NCBI GenBank assembly: GCA_943329665.2
Contig: CALQEU020000008.1
Span: 41,761-105,760 of the forward strand
DNA: 64,000 nucleotides
Direction: 5' to 3'
Source: JAJTFW01 sp903922455
GTDB lineage: Bacteria > Bacteroidota > Bacteroidia > AKYH767-A > OLB10
Under the pieces are notes generated by a model that saw nothing but the letters and a program-made list of their open reading frames with translations, did no database searches and was not told where the DNA came from. Position numbers and translations under genes: made by a program. Shown piece after piece: positions 1 through 8,525 of the stretch; position 1 is the stretch's first letter; each line of letters opens with the position of its first letter.

Positions 1-1668
1 ATGCACACCAAGTCCGTAAGTAACGATGGTTAAATCATCACCCTTGCGAATTAAGTTGGCCTTACCAATTTCAGTGGTGTAATAATCATCTGGGATGTTC
101 GCTGTAATGCTTCTATAAAGTGCTTTATGCTCGAAGTACATCACAGGATTTGGATCTTCAATGGCTGAAGCCATAAGTCCTTTCGCATCTTCAGGAAATG
201 CGGGATAAACAATTTTTAATCCGGGAACGTGAAAGAACCATGCTTCGGTCGACTGACTATGAAAAGGTCCTGCACCAACTCCTGCACCGGTAGGCATTCG
301 CACCACCACATCGGCAGCTTGTCCCCAACGATAATGTGTCTTCGCTAAATTATTTACAATCTGATTAAATCCGCATGTCACAAAATCCGAAAATTGCATT
401 TCGATAATCGATTTACAACCGTTAATACTTAAGCCGAGTCCTGCACCTAAAATCGCCGATTCACACAACGGTGTGTTGCGCACTCTCATCTTTCCAAACT
501 GCTCCACAAATCCAGCAGTAGCTTTAAAAGCACCACCATACTCAGCAATATCTTGACCCATGATGATTAGGTTAGGATGGCGTTCCATCCCTTGCTTCAT
601 CCCATCTGAAATTGCATCCAAAAATCTTTTCTCCGATTTATTTTCTGTTGATGCAAGAATGGGCTTTGCATCATAAGGCGCAAAAAGATCATTCAATTCA
701 CGAGCATCATCGGGCTCAATTTCCTTTTCTGCGAATGCGATGGATAATCCCTTTTCAATTTCTTCCTTGATGCCTGCACGAATACGATCTACAAAATCAG
801 TATCAATCACTCCTTCGCTCAATAAATATTCTTCATAGTTTTTGATGGGATCTTTCTTTCCCCACATTTCAAAAAGTTCTTGCGGAACATACTTGGTACC
901 GGAAGCTTCTTCATGTCCACGCATACGGAAGGTCATACACTCTAAAATAATGGGGCGTGGACGCTCGCGCATCGATGCAGCCAAATCATTCACGGTGTTG
1001 TACACTTCTAAAATATTATTTCCATCTACTTGCACACCTTCAATTCCATAACCGATTGCTTTATCAATAAATTGTTTGCAACGAAACTGTTCGGAACTGG
1101 GCGTACTAAGACCATAACCATTATTCTCAATGACAAAAATTACAGGAAGATCCCATACTGCAGCCACATTTATACTCTCATGAAAATCGCCTTCACTCGA
1201 TGCTCCGTCCCCGGTAAACACTGCGGTAACATGCGGATTCTTCTTCAACAAATTTCCCAATGCAACGCCATCGGCAACTCCCATCTGCGGACCCAAGTGC
1301 GAAATCATTCCCACAATATGAAACTCTTGTGTTCCCATGTGAAACGAACGATCGCGTCCTTTTGTAAATCCACCGGGCTTACCAGTGAATTGCGAAAACA
1401 AACGATTCAAGGGAATACCACGAACGGTAAACACCCCTAAATTTCGGTGCATGGGTAAAATATATTCTTCGCGGTGAAGAGCCATGGCGGTCCCCACAGA
1501 AATCGCCTCTTGTCCAATGCCACTAAACCATTTTGCTAATTTCCCTTGACGAAGCAAAACGAGCATTTTCTCCTCAATCATTCGAGGTTTTAAAAGGGCT
1601 TTATATAAATCGATAAGTACTTCATCCGATAGATTCTCGCGACGGAAGTGAAGTGAATGTTCGGTCAT
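1..1668 (-). CDS. 2-oxoacid dehydrogenase E1, fused alpha and beta subunits (3' end outside window)
   Basis: This is the thiamine-diphosphate-dependent E1 of a branched-chain 2-oxoacid (or pyruvate) dehydrogenase complex, which decarboxylates the 2-oxoacid and acylates the lipoyl arm of E2. The visible 556 codons start MTEHSLHFRRENLSDEVL. They hold the alpha-type half with the ThDP/Mg motif GDGASSEGDFHES...VIENNGYG and the phosphorylation-loop-like KGRDRSFHMG segment. The beta-type half (ERHPNLIIMGQDIAEYGGAF, then MPTGAGVGAGPFHSQS) follows without a break, so the two subunits are fused as in many Bacteroidota. The gene runs off the left edge. An in-frame ATG at 1674 is an equally possible start. 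The lipoyl E2 at 10830 is the likely partner. Substrate cannot be decided from sequence alone. Confidence 0.93.
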   Translation of the reverse strand, partial: MTEHSLHFRRENLSDEVLIDLYKALLKPRMIEEKMLVLLRQGKLAKWFSGIGQEAISVGTAMALHREEYILPMHRNLGVFTVRGIPLNRLFSQFTGKPGGFTKGRDRSFHMGTQEFHIVGMISHLGPQMGVADGVALGNLLKKNPHVTAVFTGDGASSEGDFHESINVAAVWDLPVIFVIENNGYGLSTPSSEQFRCKQFIDKAIGYGIEGVQVDGNNILEVYNTVNDLAASMRERPRPIILECMTFRMRGHEEASGTKYVPQELFEMWGKKDPIKNYEEYLLSEGVIDTDFVDRIRAGIKEEIEKGLSIAFAEKEIEPDDARELNDLFAPYDAKPILASTENKSEKRFLDAISDGMKQGMERHPNLIIMGQDIAEYGGAFKATAGFVEQFGKMRVRNTPLCESAILGAGLGLSINGCKSIIEMQFSDFVTCGFNQIVNNLAKTHYRWGQAADVVVRMPTGAGVGAGPFHSQSTEAWFFHVPGLKIVYPAFPEDAKGLMASAIEDPNPVMYFEHKALYRSITANIPDDYYTTEIGKANLIRKGDDLTIVTYGLGVH

Positions 1669-1690
1669 TAACATGCTATAAATATTGATG

Positions 1691-1698
1691 CAAATGTA
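1691..1698 (-). promoter_or_regulatory. -7 promoter element for the E1 gene
   Basis: On the minus strand this reads TACATTTG, a full match to the Bacteroidota -7 consensus TAnnTTTG. It lies about 20 nt upstream of the E1 start. No convincing TTG is seen at -33, so the call rests on the -7 box alone. Confidence 0.5.
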
Positions 1699-1720
1699 GG
1701 CTTTTTGCTTCTGAAAGCCC

Positions 1721-1728
1721 TAACTTTG
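1721..1728 (+). promoter_or_regulatory. -7 promoter element for the small CxxC membrane peptide
   Basis: TAACTTTG matches TAnnTTTG and ends 4 nt before the ATG of the small peptide, so transcription would start at or next to the start codon. It is divergent from the E1 promoter 23 nt away. Confidence 0.55.
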
Positions 1729-1732
1729 CCAC

Positions 1733-1843
1733 ATGCAAGAGGTTTTTGTAATTGTCTTAGTCTTAGTAGCCTGTCTATTTCTGTTTAGAAAGATAAGGGC
1801 GTCTGTTAGCGCCAATAATAAGGGTGGATGTGATGGGTGCTGA
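1733..1843 (+). CDS. Small membrane peptide with C-terminal CxxC, FeoB-associated Cys-rich type
   Basis: A 36-residue ORF starting MQEVFVIVLVLVACLFLF, followed by basic residues (RKIRAS) and ending GGCDGC. One N-terminal transmembrane helix plus a glycine-rich CxxC tail is the layout of the FeoB-associated Cys-rich membrane protein family. That family often lies next to the ferrous iron transporter genes, but no feoA or feoB is visible here, so this would be an orphan. Support comes from the perfect -7 box just upstream and from the typical composition; the gene is too short for homology to be judged by eye. Its role is unknown, and metal handling is an inference from the family resemblance. 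Confidence 0.6.
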   Translation: MQEVFVIVLVLVACLFLFRKIRASVSANNKGGCDGC

Positions 1844-1853
1844 GTTAATTCAG

Positions 1854-1900
1854 TCCCGATAGCTATCGGGATAAGAATGCAGTCCCGATAGCTATCGGGA
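1854..1900. repeat. Two copies of an 18-nt perfect palindrome
   Basis: The palindrome TCCCGATAGCTATCGGGA occurs at 1854-1871 and again at 1883-1900, 29 nt apart, each embedded in CAGTCCCGATAGCTATCGGGAT. A shorter related form with TCCCGA...TCGGGA occurs near 4798-4812. These look like dispersed intergenic palindromes; no protein is encoded. Confidence 0.8.
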
Positions 1901-2015
1901 TCAGAATTACCCCCCTCCTCCTTTCCCCCACTGCATTAAAAATTTCTTTCTGATCTATTGGGATCAGAATTGCTAAATCTTGCCCACCAATGAAAATATT
2001 TCTTAATCTATAGCG

Positions 2016-2031
2016 GCAGAACATGTTCTGC
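2016..2031. repeat. 16-nt perfect palindrome
   Basis: GCAGAACATGTTCTGC is its own reverse complement. It shares the GCAGAA/TTCTGC word with the larger inverted repeat that follows at 2065-2110. Function unknown. Confidence 0.6.
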
Positions 2032-2064
2032 TTCTAAAGGGTTTCTTCTCCTAATAAATGGGCA

Positions 2065-2110
2065 GAGGTGGATATCGAGGCAGAATTTATTCTGCCTCGA
2101 TATCCACCTC
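2065..2110. repeat. Perfect 22-bp inverted repeat between small peptide gene and lon
   Basis: Arms 2065-2086 and 2089-2110 are exact reverse complements with a 2-nt loop, beginning GAGGTGGATATCGAGGCAG. It lies 29 nt beyond the lon stop codon and may end lon transcription. There is no T-tract on the minus-strand side, so it is not a classical intrinsic terminator. A dispersed palindromic repeat is the alternative. Confidence 0.7.
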
Positions 2111-2138
2111 CGAATTTTTGAAATATACTTTAAATAAT

Positions 2139-4649
2139 TTATTTTCTGCCGACTACTTTTTTGGTTGAATTGGATTCGTTGGTGTTGGCTTTTCCATTCA
2201 TCACAATTGCATTTTTTACTTTTTGTGAGGTAAGGGCTACTTCTAACACTTCCGACATGTTTTCTACGTAATGGAAGGTGAGATCTTTTAAATAATCTTT
2301 CTTGATGTCTAAAATATCTTTTTCATTGTCGACGCAAAGAATAATTTCTTTGATGCCGGCGCGTTTTGCCGCTAGAATTTTTTCTTTGATTCCACCAACA
2401 GGTAAAACTTTACCGCGCAAGGTGATTTCGCCGGTCATTGCTAATTTATTTTTTACTCTGCGTTGTGTAAATAAGGAAGCTAATGAAGTGAGCATGGTAA
2501 TTCCAGCCGATGGACCATCTTTCGGAATGGCGCCTTCTGGTACGTGCATATGAATATCCCATTCGTCAAAGTAACTTGATTTAATTCCGAATTCTTCGGC
2601 ATGCGCTTTTAAATAGGCTAATGCTATTACAGCCGATTCTTTCATCACATCACCTAAATTTCCGGTGAGTGCTAATTTTCCAGTTCCCTTGCTGATGGAT
2701 GATTCGATGAATAATACACTTCCTCCATTTGGACTCCATCCTAAACCTGTAACGACTCCTGCAGTTTCATTATTGATTAATTTATCGAGTATAAATCGTG
2801 GTGCGCCCAATGCTTTTCGTACATGCGTCTCCGTTACTTTGGATGGAGCATTTTCATCCATAGCTACCATCTTAGCAATGGAACGAACTACCGATGCGAT
2901 GCATTTTTCAAGTGTACGTACTCCACTCTCCCAAGTATACTGCTCAATAATTAATTTCAACATGGGTTGAGGAATGGCTAATTGTCCTGCTTTTAATCCA
3001 TGTGCTTCGAGTTGTTTGGTTACTAAATGTTTTTGTGCAATATGCACTTTCTCCTCTATGGTATAACCGCTAATATTGATGATTTCTAAACGATCTAACA
3101 ACGCAGGTTGAATCGAATTCATAGAATTCGCAGTAGCGATGAATAACACTTTGCTTAAGTCATATTCAATCTCCACATAGTTATCATAGAACGTTGTATT
3201 TTGTTCTGGATCCAATACCTCTAACAATGCAGAGGAAGGATCGCCATGAAAATCGTTTGTTAACTTGTCTATCTCATCTAAAATAAAAACGGGATTGTTT
3301 GATTTCGCTTTCTTCAAATTTTGAATGATACGTCCGGGCATTGCGCCGATATACGTTTTACGATGTCCACGAATTTCCGCTTCATCTCTCATTCCACCTA
3401 ACGACATACGCACATATTTTCTTCCCAATGCTTCGGCAACCGATTTTCCCAAGGATGTTTTTCCAACTCCGGGAGGTCCAACCAAACACATAATGGGCGA
3501 CTTCATATCCTTCTTCAACTTGATCACCGCTAAATATTCGAGAATACGATTCTTTACTTTTTCTAAACCATAATGATCGCGATTTAAAATTTTCTCTGCG
3601 CGTTTTAAGTCGTAAACATCCGTGGTATGTTCTTCCCACGGAAGCTCGAGCAATAAATCGAGGTAATTCATCGTCACGGAATATTCGGCAGCAGCGGGAT
3701 TGATACGATTCAATCGATCCATCTCCTTATTGAAAACTTCTTCCACCGACTTATTCCATTTCTTCAACTTCGCACGTTCACGCATCTCCGAAATTTCTTT
3801 GTCGGGCGTATTTCCGCCAAGCTCTTCTTGGATTGTTTTTAATTGTTGATTTAAAAAATATTCGCGTTGTTGTTTATCAAGATCTGTTTTTACTTTACTC
3901 TGAATTTGATTTTTCAACTCCAGCATTTGCAATTCCTTGGTGAGATGCTCCAGTACGCGTGTTGCACGATCTTTCAAATCGTTCATCTCTAAAAGCATTT
4001 GCTTCTTTTCCACATCGGCATTCATGTTGGAAGAAATGAAGTTGATGAGGAACGATGGACTCTCAATATTGCGAATTGCAAAACTTGCTTCCGATGGAAT
4101 GTTTGGCGACTGTTCGATGATCGCCATGGAAATATCTTTCAATGAATCAACGATAGCCGTAAACTCTTCATCCTTCTGAATATTGGGAACATCAGAAAAT
4201 GCTTCCACTTTTGCTTTCAAATACGGTTCATCTTGTACGACATCGCCAATTTCAAATCGACGTTTTCCTTGAATGATCACGGTAGTATTTCCATCGGGCA
4301 TTCGCAACATGCGTAAAATTTGTGCGATGGTTCCAATGTTATTCAAATCCGACAATTTCGGATCTTCGACACTCACATCTTTTTGTGAAACCACACCAAT
4401 GATGCGATCACTTGCATAAGCATCCTTAATAAGTTTGATGGATTTATCGCGACCTACTGTAATTGGAATTACAACTCCAGGAAAGAGCACGGTATTTCTT
4501 AAAGGCAGCACCGAAACAATTTCCGGCATCTGCTCATTATTCATCTGTTCTTCGTCCTCATTCGTCAACAGAGGTATCAATTCCGGCTCGTCGTCGCTGA
4601 TGGGCATCTGACCAATAGGCAGTTCATTATTATCGAATTGTGATTTCAT
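2139..4649 (-). CDS. lon: ATP-dependent protease Lon
   Basis: Cytoplasmic AAA+ serine protease for quality control and regulated degradation. The 836-residue protein has the N-terminal substrate-binding LON domain from about residue 45 (VLPLRNTVLFPGVVIPITVG). A coiled linker is followed by the AAA+ module with Walker A GPPGVGKTSLGKS near residue 395 and Walker B VFILDEIDK. The C-terminal protease domain carries the Ser-Lys dyad, Ser714 in KDGPSAGIT and Lys757 in GGIKEKILAAKRAG. An acidic N-terminal extension and a lysine-rich tail of about 25 residues make it slightly longer than the E. coli enzyme. It appears monocistronic. A TGTCAG-TT-TGGCAG element lies just upstream and may be regulatory. 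Confidence 0.98.
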   Translation of the reverse strand: MKSQFDNNELPIGQMPISDDEPELIPLLTNEDEEQMNNEQMPEIVSVLPLRNTVLFPGVVIPITVGRDKSIKLIKDAYASDRIIGVVSQKDVSVEDPKLSDLNNIGTIAQILRMLRMPDGNTTVIIQGKRRFEIGDVVQDEPYLKAKVEAFSDVPNIQKDEEFTAIVDSLKDISMAIIEQSPNIPSEASFAIRNIESPSFLINFISSNMNADVEKKQMLLEMNDLKDRATRVLEHLTKELQMLELKNQIQSKVKTDLDKQQREYFLNQQLKTIQEELGGNTPDKEISEMRERAKLKKWNKSVEEVFNKEMDRLNRINPAAAEYSVTMNYLDLLLELPWEEHTTDVYDLKRAEKILNRDHYGLEKVKNRILEYLAVIKLKKDMKSPIMCLVGPPGVGKTSLGKSVAEALGRKYVRMSLGGMRDEAEIRGHRKTYIGAMPGRIIQNLKKAKSNNPVFILDEIDKLTNDFHGDPSSALLEVLDPEQNTTFYDNYVEIEYDLSKVLFIATANSMNSIQPALLDRLEIINISGYTIEEKVHIAQKHLVTKQLEAHGLKAGQLAIPQPMLKLIIEQYTWESGVRTLEKCIASVVRSIAKMVAMDENAPSKVTETHVRKALGAPRFILDKLINNETAGVVTGLGWSPNGGSVLFIESSISKGTGKLALTGNLGDVMKESAVIALAYLKAHAEEFGIKSSYFDEWDIHMHVPEGAIPKDGPSAGITMLTSLASLFTQRRVKNKLAMTGEITLRGKVLPVGGIKEKILAAKRAGIKEIILCVDNEKDILDIKKDYLKDLTFHYVENMSEVLEVALTSQKVKNAIVMNGKANTNESNSTKKVVGRK

Positions 4650-4661
4650 TTTCTAAATTTA

Positions 4662-4675
4662 TGTCAGTTTGGCAG
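4662..4675 (-). promoter_or_regulatory. Candidate regulatory element upstream of lon
   Basis: TGTCAGTTTGGCAG reads as two TGnCAG half-sites 2 nt apart, 12 nt upstream of the lon ATG. Lon is commonly heat-inducible, so a stress-regulator site is possible. I know no firm consensus for it here, so this is inference from position and repetition only. Confidence 0.25.
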
Positions 4676-4755
4676 TATTAAGGGGAAAATTAACAAAATC
4701 CACCCTATTTCAATCATTATGCCAATGGGAATTCATCTTTCTTTTTACACAACTA

Positions 4756-4788
4756 TTTTGCTGCCTGAGGCACTCGAGGGCAGCAAAA
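4756..4788. repeat. Inverted repeat in the lon / glmU-like gap
   Basis: TTTTGCTGCC at 4756-4765 pairs with GGCAGCAAAA at 4779-4788 around a 13-nt loop. It lies between the glmU-like gene (ends 4904) and lon (starts 4649), both on the minus strand. It could be a weak terminator, but no T-tract follows the stem. Shorter TCCCGA/TCGGGA-type stems lie at about 4798-4870. The rest of the 254-nt gap shows nothing else. Confidence 0.4.
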
Positions 4789-4903
4789 ATCGGTTCGTCC
4801 CGAAGCATCGGGATGGACGACCTCCGCACAGTTCCGAACTAAGGTTTCCGATCCCGACCAATGAGTCGGGGAACAATTGTCATTTCTAATGACATTTATT
4901 TGA

Positions 4904-6109
4904 CTATTTTTCTTCTGCAGTTGGATGTAATTGCATTAAATACAAATGTCTCAAAATATTTTTATCGGCTTCAGTCATCACCAAATTTCTTCGACTCATC
5001 ACTTTTTCTGCAAGATGAATCGCTTTGTCAATCACAAACATTTCCGATGCATGATCGGAGCCCCAACTGAATGATGGTACCATCTTCGGAGGAAAATCAG
5101 CACCAAAAATATTTGCAGAAACACCAATTACTGTCCCAGTATTAAACATCGTATTAATGCTGCATTTACTGTGATCGCCCATAAACAATCCACAAAATTG
5201 CAATCCAGTTCCTTTGAAATCTTTCTCCACGTAATTCCAAATTTTCACATCCGAATAATTATTCTTCAAATTTGAAGTATTAGAATCGGCACCAATATTA
5301 CACCACTCACCTATCACCGAATTTCCTAAAAATCCATCGTGCGCTTTATTACTATTTCCATAGACTACAGAATTACTGATCTCACCGCCTACTTTCGATC
5401 CCGGACCAATGGTAGTGGCACCATACACCTTTGTTCCCATCTTCAACACGCCTTGTTCACCTAAAGAAAACGGTCCGCGCACCATACTGCCTTCCATAAT
5501 TTCTGCATCTTTTCCGATGTAGATGGGTCCGGTGGAAGCATTTAAGATAGCGCATTCTACTTTAGCGCCAGGCTCTAAAAAAATATCGGAAGGTTGAAAG
5601 GTTTGATTCGTCCCTGAAATCACAGCCGACTTTCGTCCCTTAGTCAACAACTGAAAATCGAATCGCAAGGCCGCGTCATTCATCGTAAATAAATCCCAAG
5701 GATGCTGAATCAAATTTAACTCGCCGGTATACTCTATGGTTTCAAAATTCATAAACATTTTTAAACTTTCCATACCCACTAACTGATCATGGTGAACACC
5801 AGCAGCTACCACACGATCTTTATACAAAATTTGTTGTCCGACTTTCAACGTCTGTATCATCCTCAAAATACCATCATCGGGAAGCAATGCTCCATTGATG
5901 ACCAAACATTCGGTTCCGCTGGCTAATGGATAACGGCCAGAAAGATAAAATTGAGTTAACGATCCCGAAGTTCCTTTGGGAATACCCAACAGCATTTCCC
6001 ATTTGCTCCTTGTGGTTAAAATTCCACAGCGCAAATCACCCACAGGTCGCGTAAAAACAAAGGGTAATAAATGATCACGGTACTGATCGTCAGCGAGTAT
6101 TAGTTGCAT
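4904..6109 (-). CDS. Bacteroidota-type GlmU-like sugar nucleotidyltransferase with left-handed beta-helix
   Basis: The 401-residue protein starts MQLILADDQYRDHLLPFVFTRP, like the alternative GlmU family of Bacteroidota (putative UDP-GlcNAc diphosphorylase / GlcN-1-P acetyltransferase). The N-terminal third has TRPVGDLRCGILTTRSKW, resembling the nucleotide-binding part. From about residue 170 the protein shows hexapeptide-like repeats (IYIGKDAEIMEGSMVRGPFS, TTIGPGSKVGGEISNSVVYG), the left-handed beta-helix typical of acyltransferases. It would feed peptidoglycan and LPS precursor synthesis. The usual GlmU pyrophosphorylase signature at the N-terminus is not obvious, so the exact reaction is an inference from the family. 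Confidence 0.8.
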   Translation of the reverse strand: MQLILADDQYRDHLLPFVFTRPVGDLRCGILTTRSKWEMLLGIPKGTSGSLTQFYLSGRYPLASGTECLVINGALLPDDGILRMIQTLKVGQQILYKDRVVAAGVHHDQLVGMESLKMFMNFETIEYTGELNLIQHPWDLFTMNDAALRFDFQLLTKGRKSAVISGTNQTFQPSDIFLEPGAKVECAILNASTGPIYIGKDAEIMEGSMVRGPFSLGEQGVLKMGTKVYGATTIGPGSKVGGEISNSVVYGNSNKAHDGFLGNSVIGEWCNIGADSNTSNLKNNYSDVKIWNYVEKDFKGTGLQFCGLFMGDHSKCSINTMFNTGTVIGVSANIFGADFPPKMVPSFSWGSDHASEMFVIDKAIHLAEKVMSRRNLVMTEADKNILRHLYLMQLHPTAEEK

Positions 6110-6224
6110 AGTTCATCAAATTATGGAGTGAAAATAATATATAAAAAGCAATAATCGAATAAATTCAATGGAAATATGATTTAACTAATTCTCTACGAAG
6201 TTTAACTTCAATTCAGTTGAATTT

Positions 6225-7745
6225 ATGATCTTCGTAACCATGTTATTTAATATTAAAAACAGGCTGTTTTTCGTGATTCTTATGCTGATGTGTACGAGTC
6301 TGAAAGCTGATTATGTGTGGACCCAAAACTGCCTTAAGGGGTACGAAGCGGTGATTGCCCTCAATTTTGAAGCGGCCGACAACTACCTCTTAAAAGAAAA
6401 AAGAGATCATCCCGAAAATTTATTAAGCATCTACATTGAAAGTCAAATGGATTTATTAAAATCGTTTGTGGATGAAGATGAAATTGCACTGGATGGAATT
6501 AAGTTACGCAACGAACAAAGAATTGAAATTTTAAAGAAGCACAAAGGAAAATCGCCTTACCAACGGTTATGCATAGCCGAAATGTATATTCAGCTAGCAA
6601 TAACAAGAGCCCGAAAAGAAGAATTTTTTGGTGCTGCCTACGATATTCGCAAAGCATTTAAATTATTGGAAGATAATCAAAAAGCTTATCCTAATTTTTC
6701 TCCCAACTTAAGAGGATTAGGTATCATCCATGCCGCTATTGGTACGATTCCAAAAAACTATCAGTGGGTGGTAAATCTCATTGGATTAAATGGAACGGTG
6801 CAACAAGGATTAAGCGAATTAAAAAAACTTTTAGCCTCAACCTATAAACAAGAAGAATACGCCTACATGCGCGATGAAACCATCATGGTACTTACTTTCC
6901 TCGAGCTAAATTTGGGAAAAGACAAAGACAACGAACTCATTCGAAAAAGATTTTATCCGGTAAAAGACATCGAACACAAACCCTTGCTCCTCTTTTCAAA
7001 AAGCATCTTTCATTTTGCAGCAGCAGAGAATGATAGTGTAATCGAATTATTATCGGAAAGCAGAAAAGTGGTTAAGAATCAACCTTTACATTACTTATAT
7101 TTCATGGAAGCGAATGCACGATTAAACAATATGGACTTTACTGCTGAATCACTTTTCAATACTTATTTAAAGTCGTACAAAGGCAGTACGTATGTAATGT
7201 CGGCCCGACAAAAAATTGCGTGGATACATTTGTTACAAGGAGATGAAGTTGGATACAAAAAGCACATCGCTCGCTGCAAACCTAATCGCAAGACCGAAGA
7301 ACTAACCGACGAAGACAAAGTCGCTATTAAGGAAGCGGATAGCAAAGAATCTCCACATCCATTACTCCTAAAAGCGCGACTACTTTTTGATGGAGGTTAT
7401 TATTCAAGAGCATTGATCGAGCTTGCAGGGAAATCGTTAAACCAATTTCAAGGCATCAAACCACAACTCGAATTCACGTATCGACTAGCGCGTATTTTTG
7501 ATAAGATGAAAAGAAATGATAAAGCAAAACAGCTTTATGAAACGACCTATAAAAACGGACTCAATCAAAAGTTTTATTTCTCAGCCAGTGCTGCCTTACA
7601 CCTAGCACAACTCTACGAAAACGAGGGCAACAAAGAAAAAGCAGAAGATTTCTACAAAAAAACACTTACCCTTCGTGATCACGATTATCAAAACAGCATC
7701 GACCAAAAAGCGAAGGCGGGACTTGGTAGGCTCGAAGGGAAATAG
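6225..7745 (+). CDS. Exported TPR-repeat protein of unknown function
   Basis: The 506-residue protein has a signal peptide or N-terminal anchor (NIKNRLFFVILMLMCTSLKA). A mostly helical body follows with TPR-like stretches, for example LFDGGYYSRALIELAGKSLN, RLARIFDKMKRNDKAKQLYE and LHLAQLYENEGNKEKAEDFY in the last 130 residues. A conserved-looking central segment, GLGIIHAAIGTIPKNYQWVV, near residue 165 resembles a group of Bacteroidota outer-membrane or periplasmic TPR proteins. The ATG at 6240 (MLFNIKNR) would give a more typical signal peptide than the upstream ATG used here. The gene stands alone, divergent from the GlmU-like gene. TPRs suggest a scaffolding role, but no partner can be named. 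Confidence 0.8.
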   Translation: MIFVTMLFNIKNRLFFVILMLMCTSLKADYVWTQNCLKGYEAVIALNFEAADNYLLKEKRDHPENLLSIYIESQMDLLKSFVDEDEIALDGIKLRNEQRIEILKKHKGKSPYQRLCIAEMYIQLAITRARKEEFFGAAYDIRKAFKLLEDNQKAYPNFSPNLRGLGIIHAAIGTIPKNYQWVVNLIGLNGTVQQGLSELKKLLASTYKQEEYAYMRDETIMVLTFLELNLGKDKDNELIRKRFYPVKDIEHKPLLLFSKSIFHFAAAENDSVIELLSESRKVVKNQPLHYLYFMEANARLNNMDFTAESLFNTYLKSYKGSTYVMSARQKIAWIHLLQGDEVGYKKHIARCKPNRKTEELTDEDKVAIKEADSKESPHPLLLKARLLFDGGYYSRALIELAGKSLNQFQGIKPQLEFTYRLARIFDKMKRNDKAKQLYETTYKNGLNQKFYFSASAALHLAQLYENEGNKEKAEDFYKKTLTLRDHDYQNSIDQKAKAGLGRLEGK

Positions 7746-7772
7746 TTGTTAGTTGTTAGTTGTTAGTTGTTA
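7745..7772 (+). repeat. Heptamer microsatellite (GTTGTTA)4
   Basis: Four exact tandem copies of GTTGTTA begin at the last base of the TPR-gene stop codon. Similar short-period repeats sit directly after stop codons at 20448 and 24824. Confidence 0.85.
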
Positions 7773-7877
7773 GATTAAAAAAACCGTTGCGATCGTTGCT
7801 CAGCGCTGCTAACACTGCGCTTGCCCACTATAGCATAGCGAAAGTGGGTTTAAATGTAAATATTAATATAACGAATT

Positions 7878-8525
7878 ATGGAATTTATCAGTCCGGAAAT
7901 ACTTAATTACTGCGAAACGCATACCAATCCCGAGTCGGAATTATTGCAACAACTCAATCGCGATACTTACGCAAAAATTTTAAATCCACGTATGTTGAGT
8001 GGACATTTACAAGGACGTTTTTTGGCCATGATGAGTCAGATGCTTCGACCAAAAAACATCTTAGAAATTGGAACTTACACGGGATACTCTGCTCTTTGTT
8101 TATGCGAAGGATTAGATACAGATGGAAAACTCATCACCATCGATATCAACGACGAACTCGAATCCTTTTCCTCTCATTTTTTCAATAAAAGCAAGTACGA
8201 AAAAAACATAGAAGCGCATATTGGCGATGCCTTACAAATTATTCCTACGCTTGATCTCGAATTCGATTTAGTATTCATCGATGCCGACAAACCATCGTAC
8301 AGCAAATACTTTGACTTAGTCATTGAGAAAATGAAAAGCGGTGGAATCATCATTGCTGACAATGTTCTGTGGAGTGGACATATTTTAAAACCTGAAGCAG
8401 AACAAGATTACGATACTAAATGCTTACACCAGTTTAATGAAAAAGTAAAAAACGATCCACGTGTTACCGTTACGATGCTACCGGTGAGGGATGGGTTAAG
8501 CCTTATTCGGAAAAACAGCTTCTAG
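7878..8525 (+). CDS. SAM-dependent O-methyltransferase, catechol-type class I
   Basis: The 215-residue protein has the family length of bacterial O-methyltransferases of the COMT/CCoAOMT group. The SAM-binding motif is LEIGTYTGYSALCLCEG (about residue 58), followed by the acidic strand LITIDINDE. The metal-binding and catalytic region is DLVFIDADKPSYSKYF, with IIIADNVLWSGHI after it. Such enzymes methylate hydroxyl groups of small aromatic molecules or modified tRNA bases with a divalent cation. The substrate here is unknown. It stands alone between two repeat-containing gaps. Confidence 0.92.
   Translation: MEFISPEILNYCETHTNPESELLQQLNRDTYAKILNPRMLSGHLQGRFLAMMSQMLRPKNILEIGTYTGYSALCLCEGLDTDGKLITIDINDELESFSSHFFNKSKYEKNIEAHIGDALQIIPTLDLEFDLVFIDADKPSYSKYFDLVIEKMKSGGIIIADNVLWSGHILKPEAEQDYDTKCLHQFNEKVKNDPRVTVTMLPVRDGLSLIRKNSF

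Noticed and set aside
1030..1440. Plus-strand ORF of 136 codons near the left end
   Set aside because: It is antisense to the clear ThDP-binding region of the E1 dehydrogenase.
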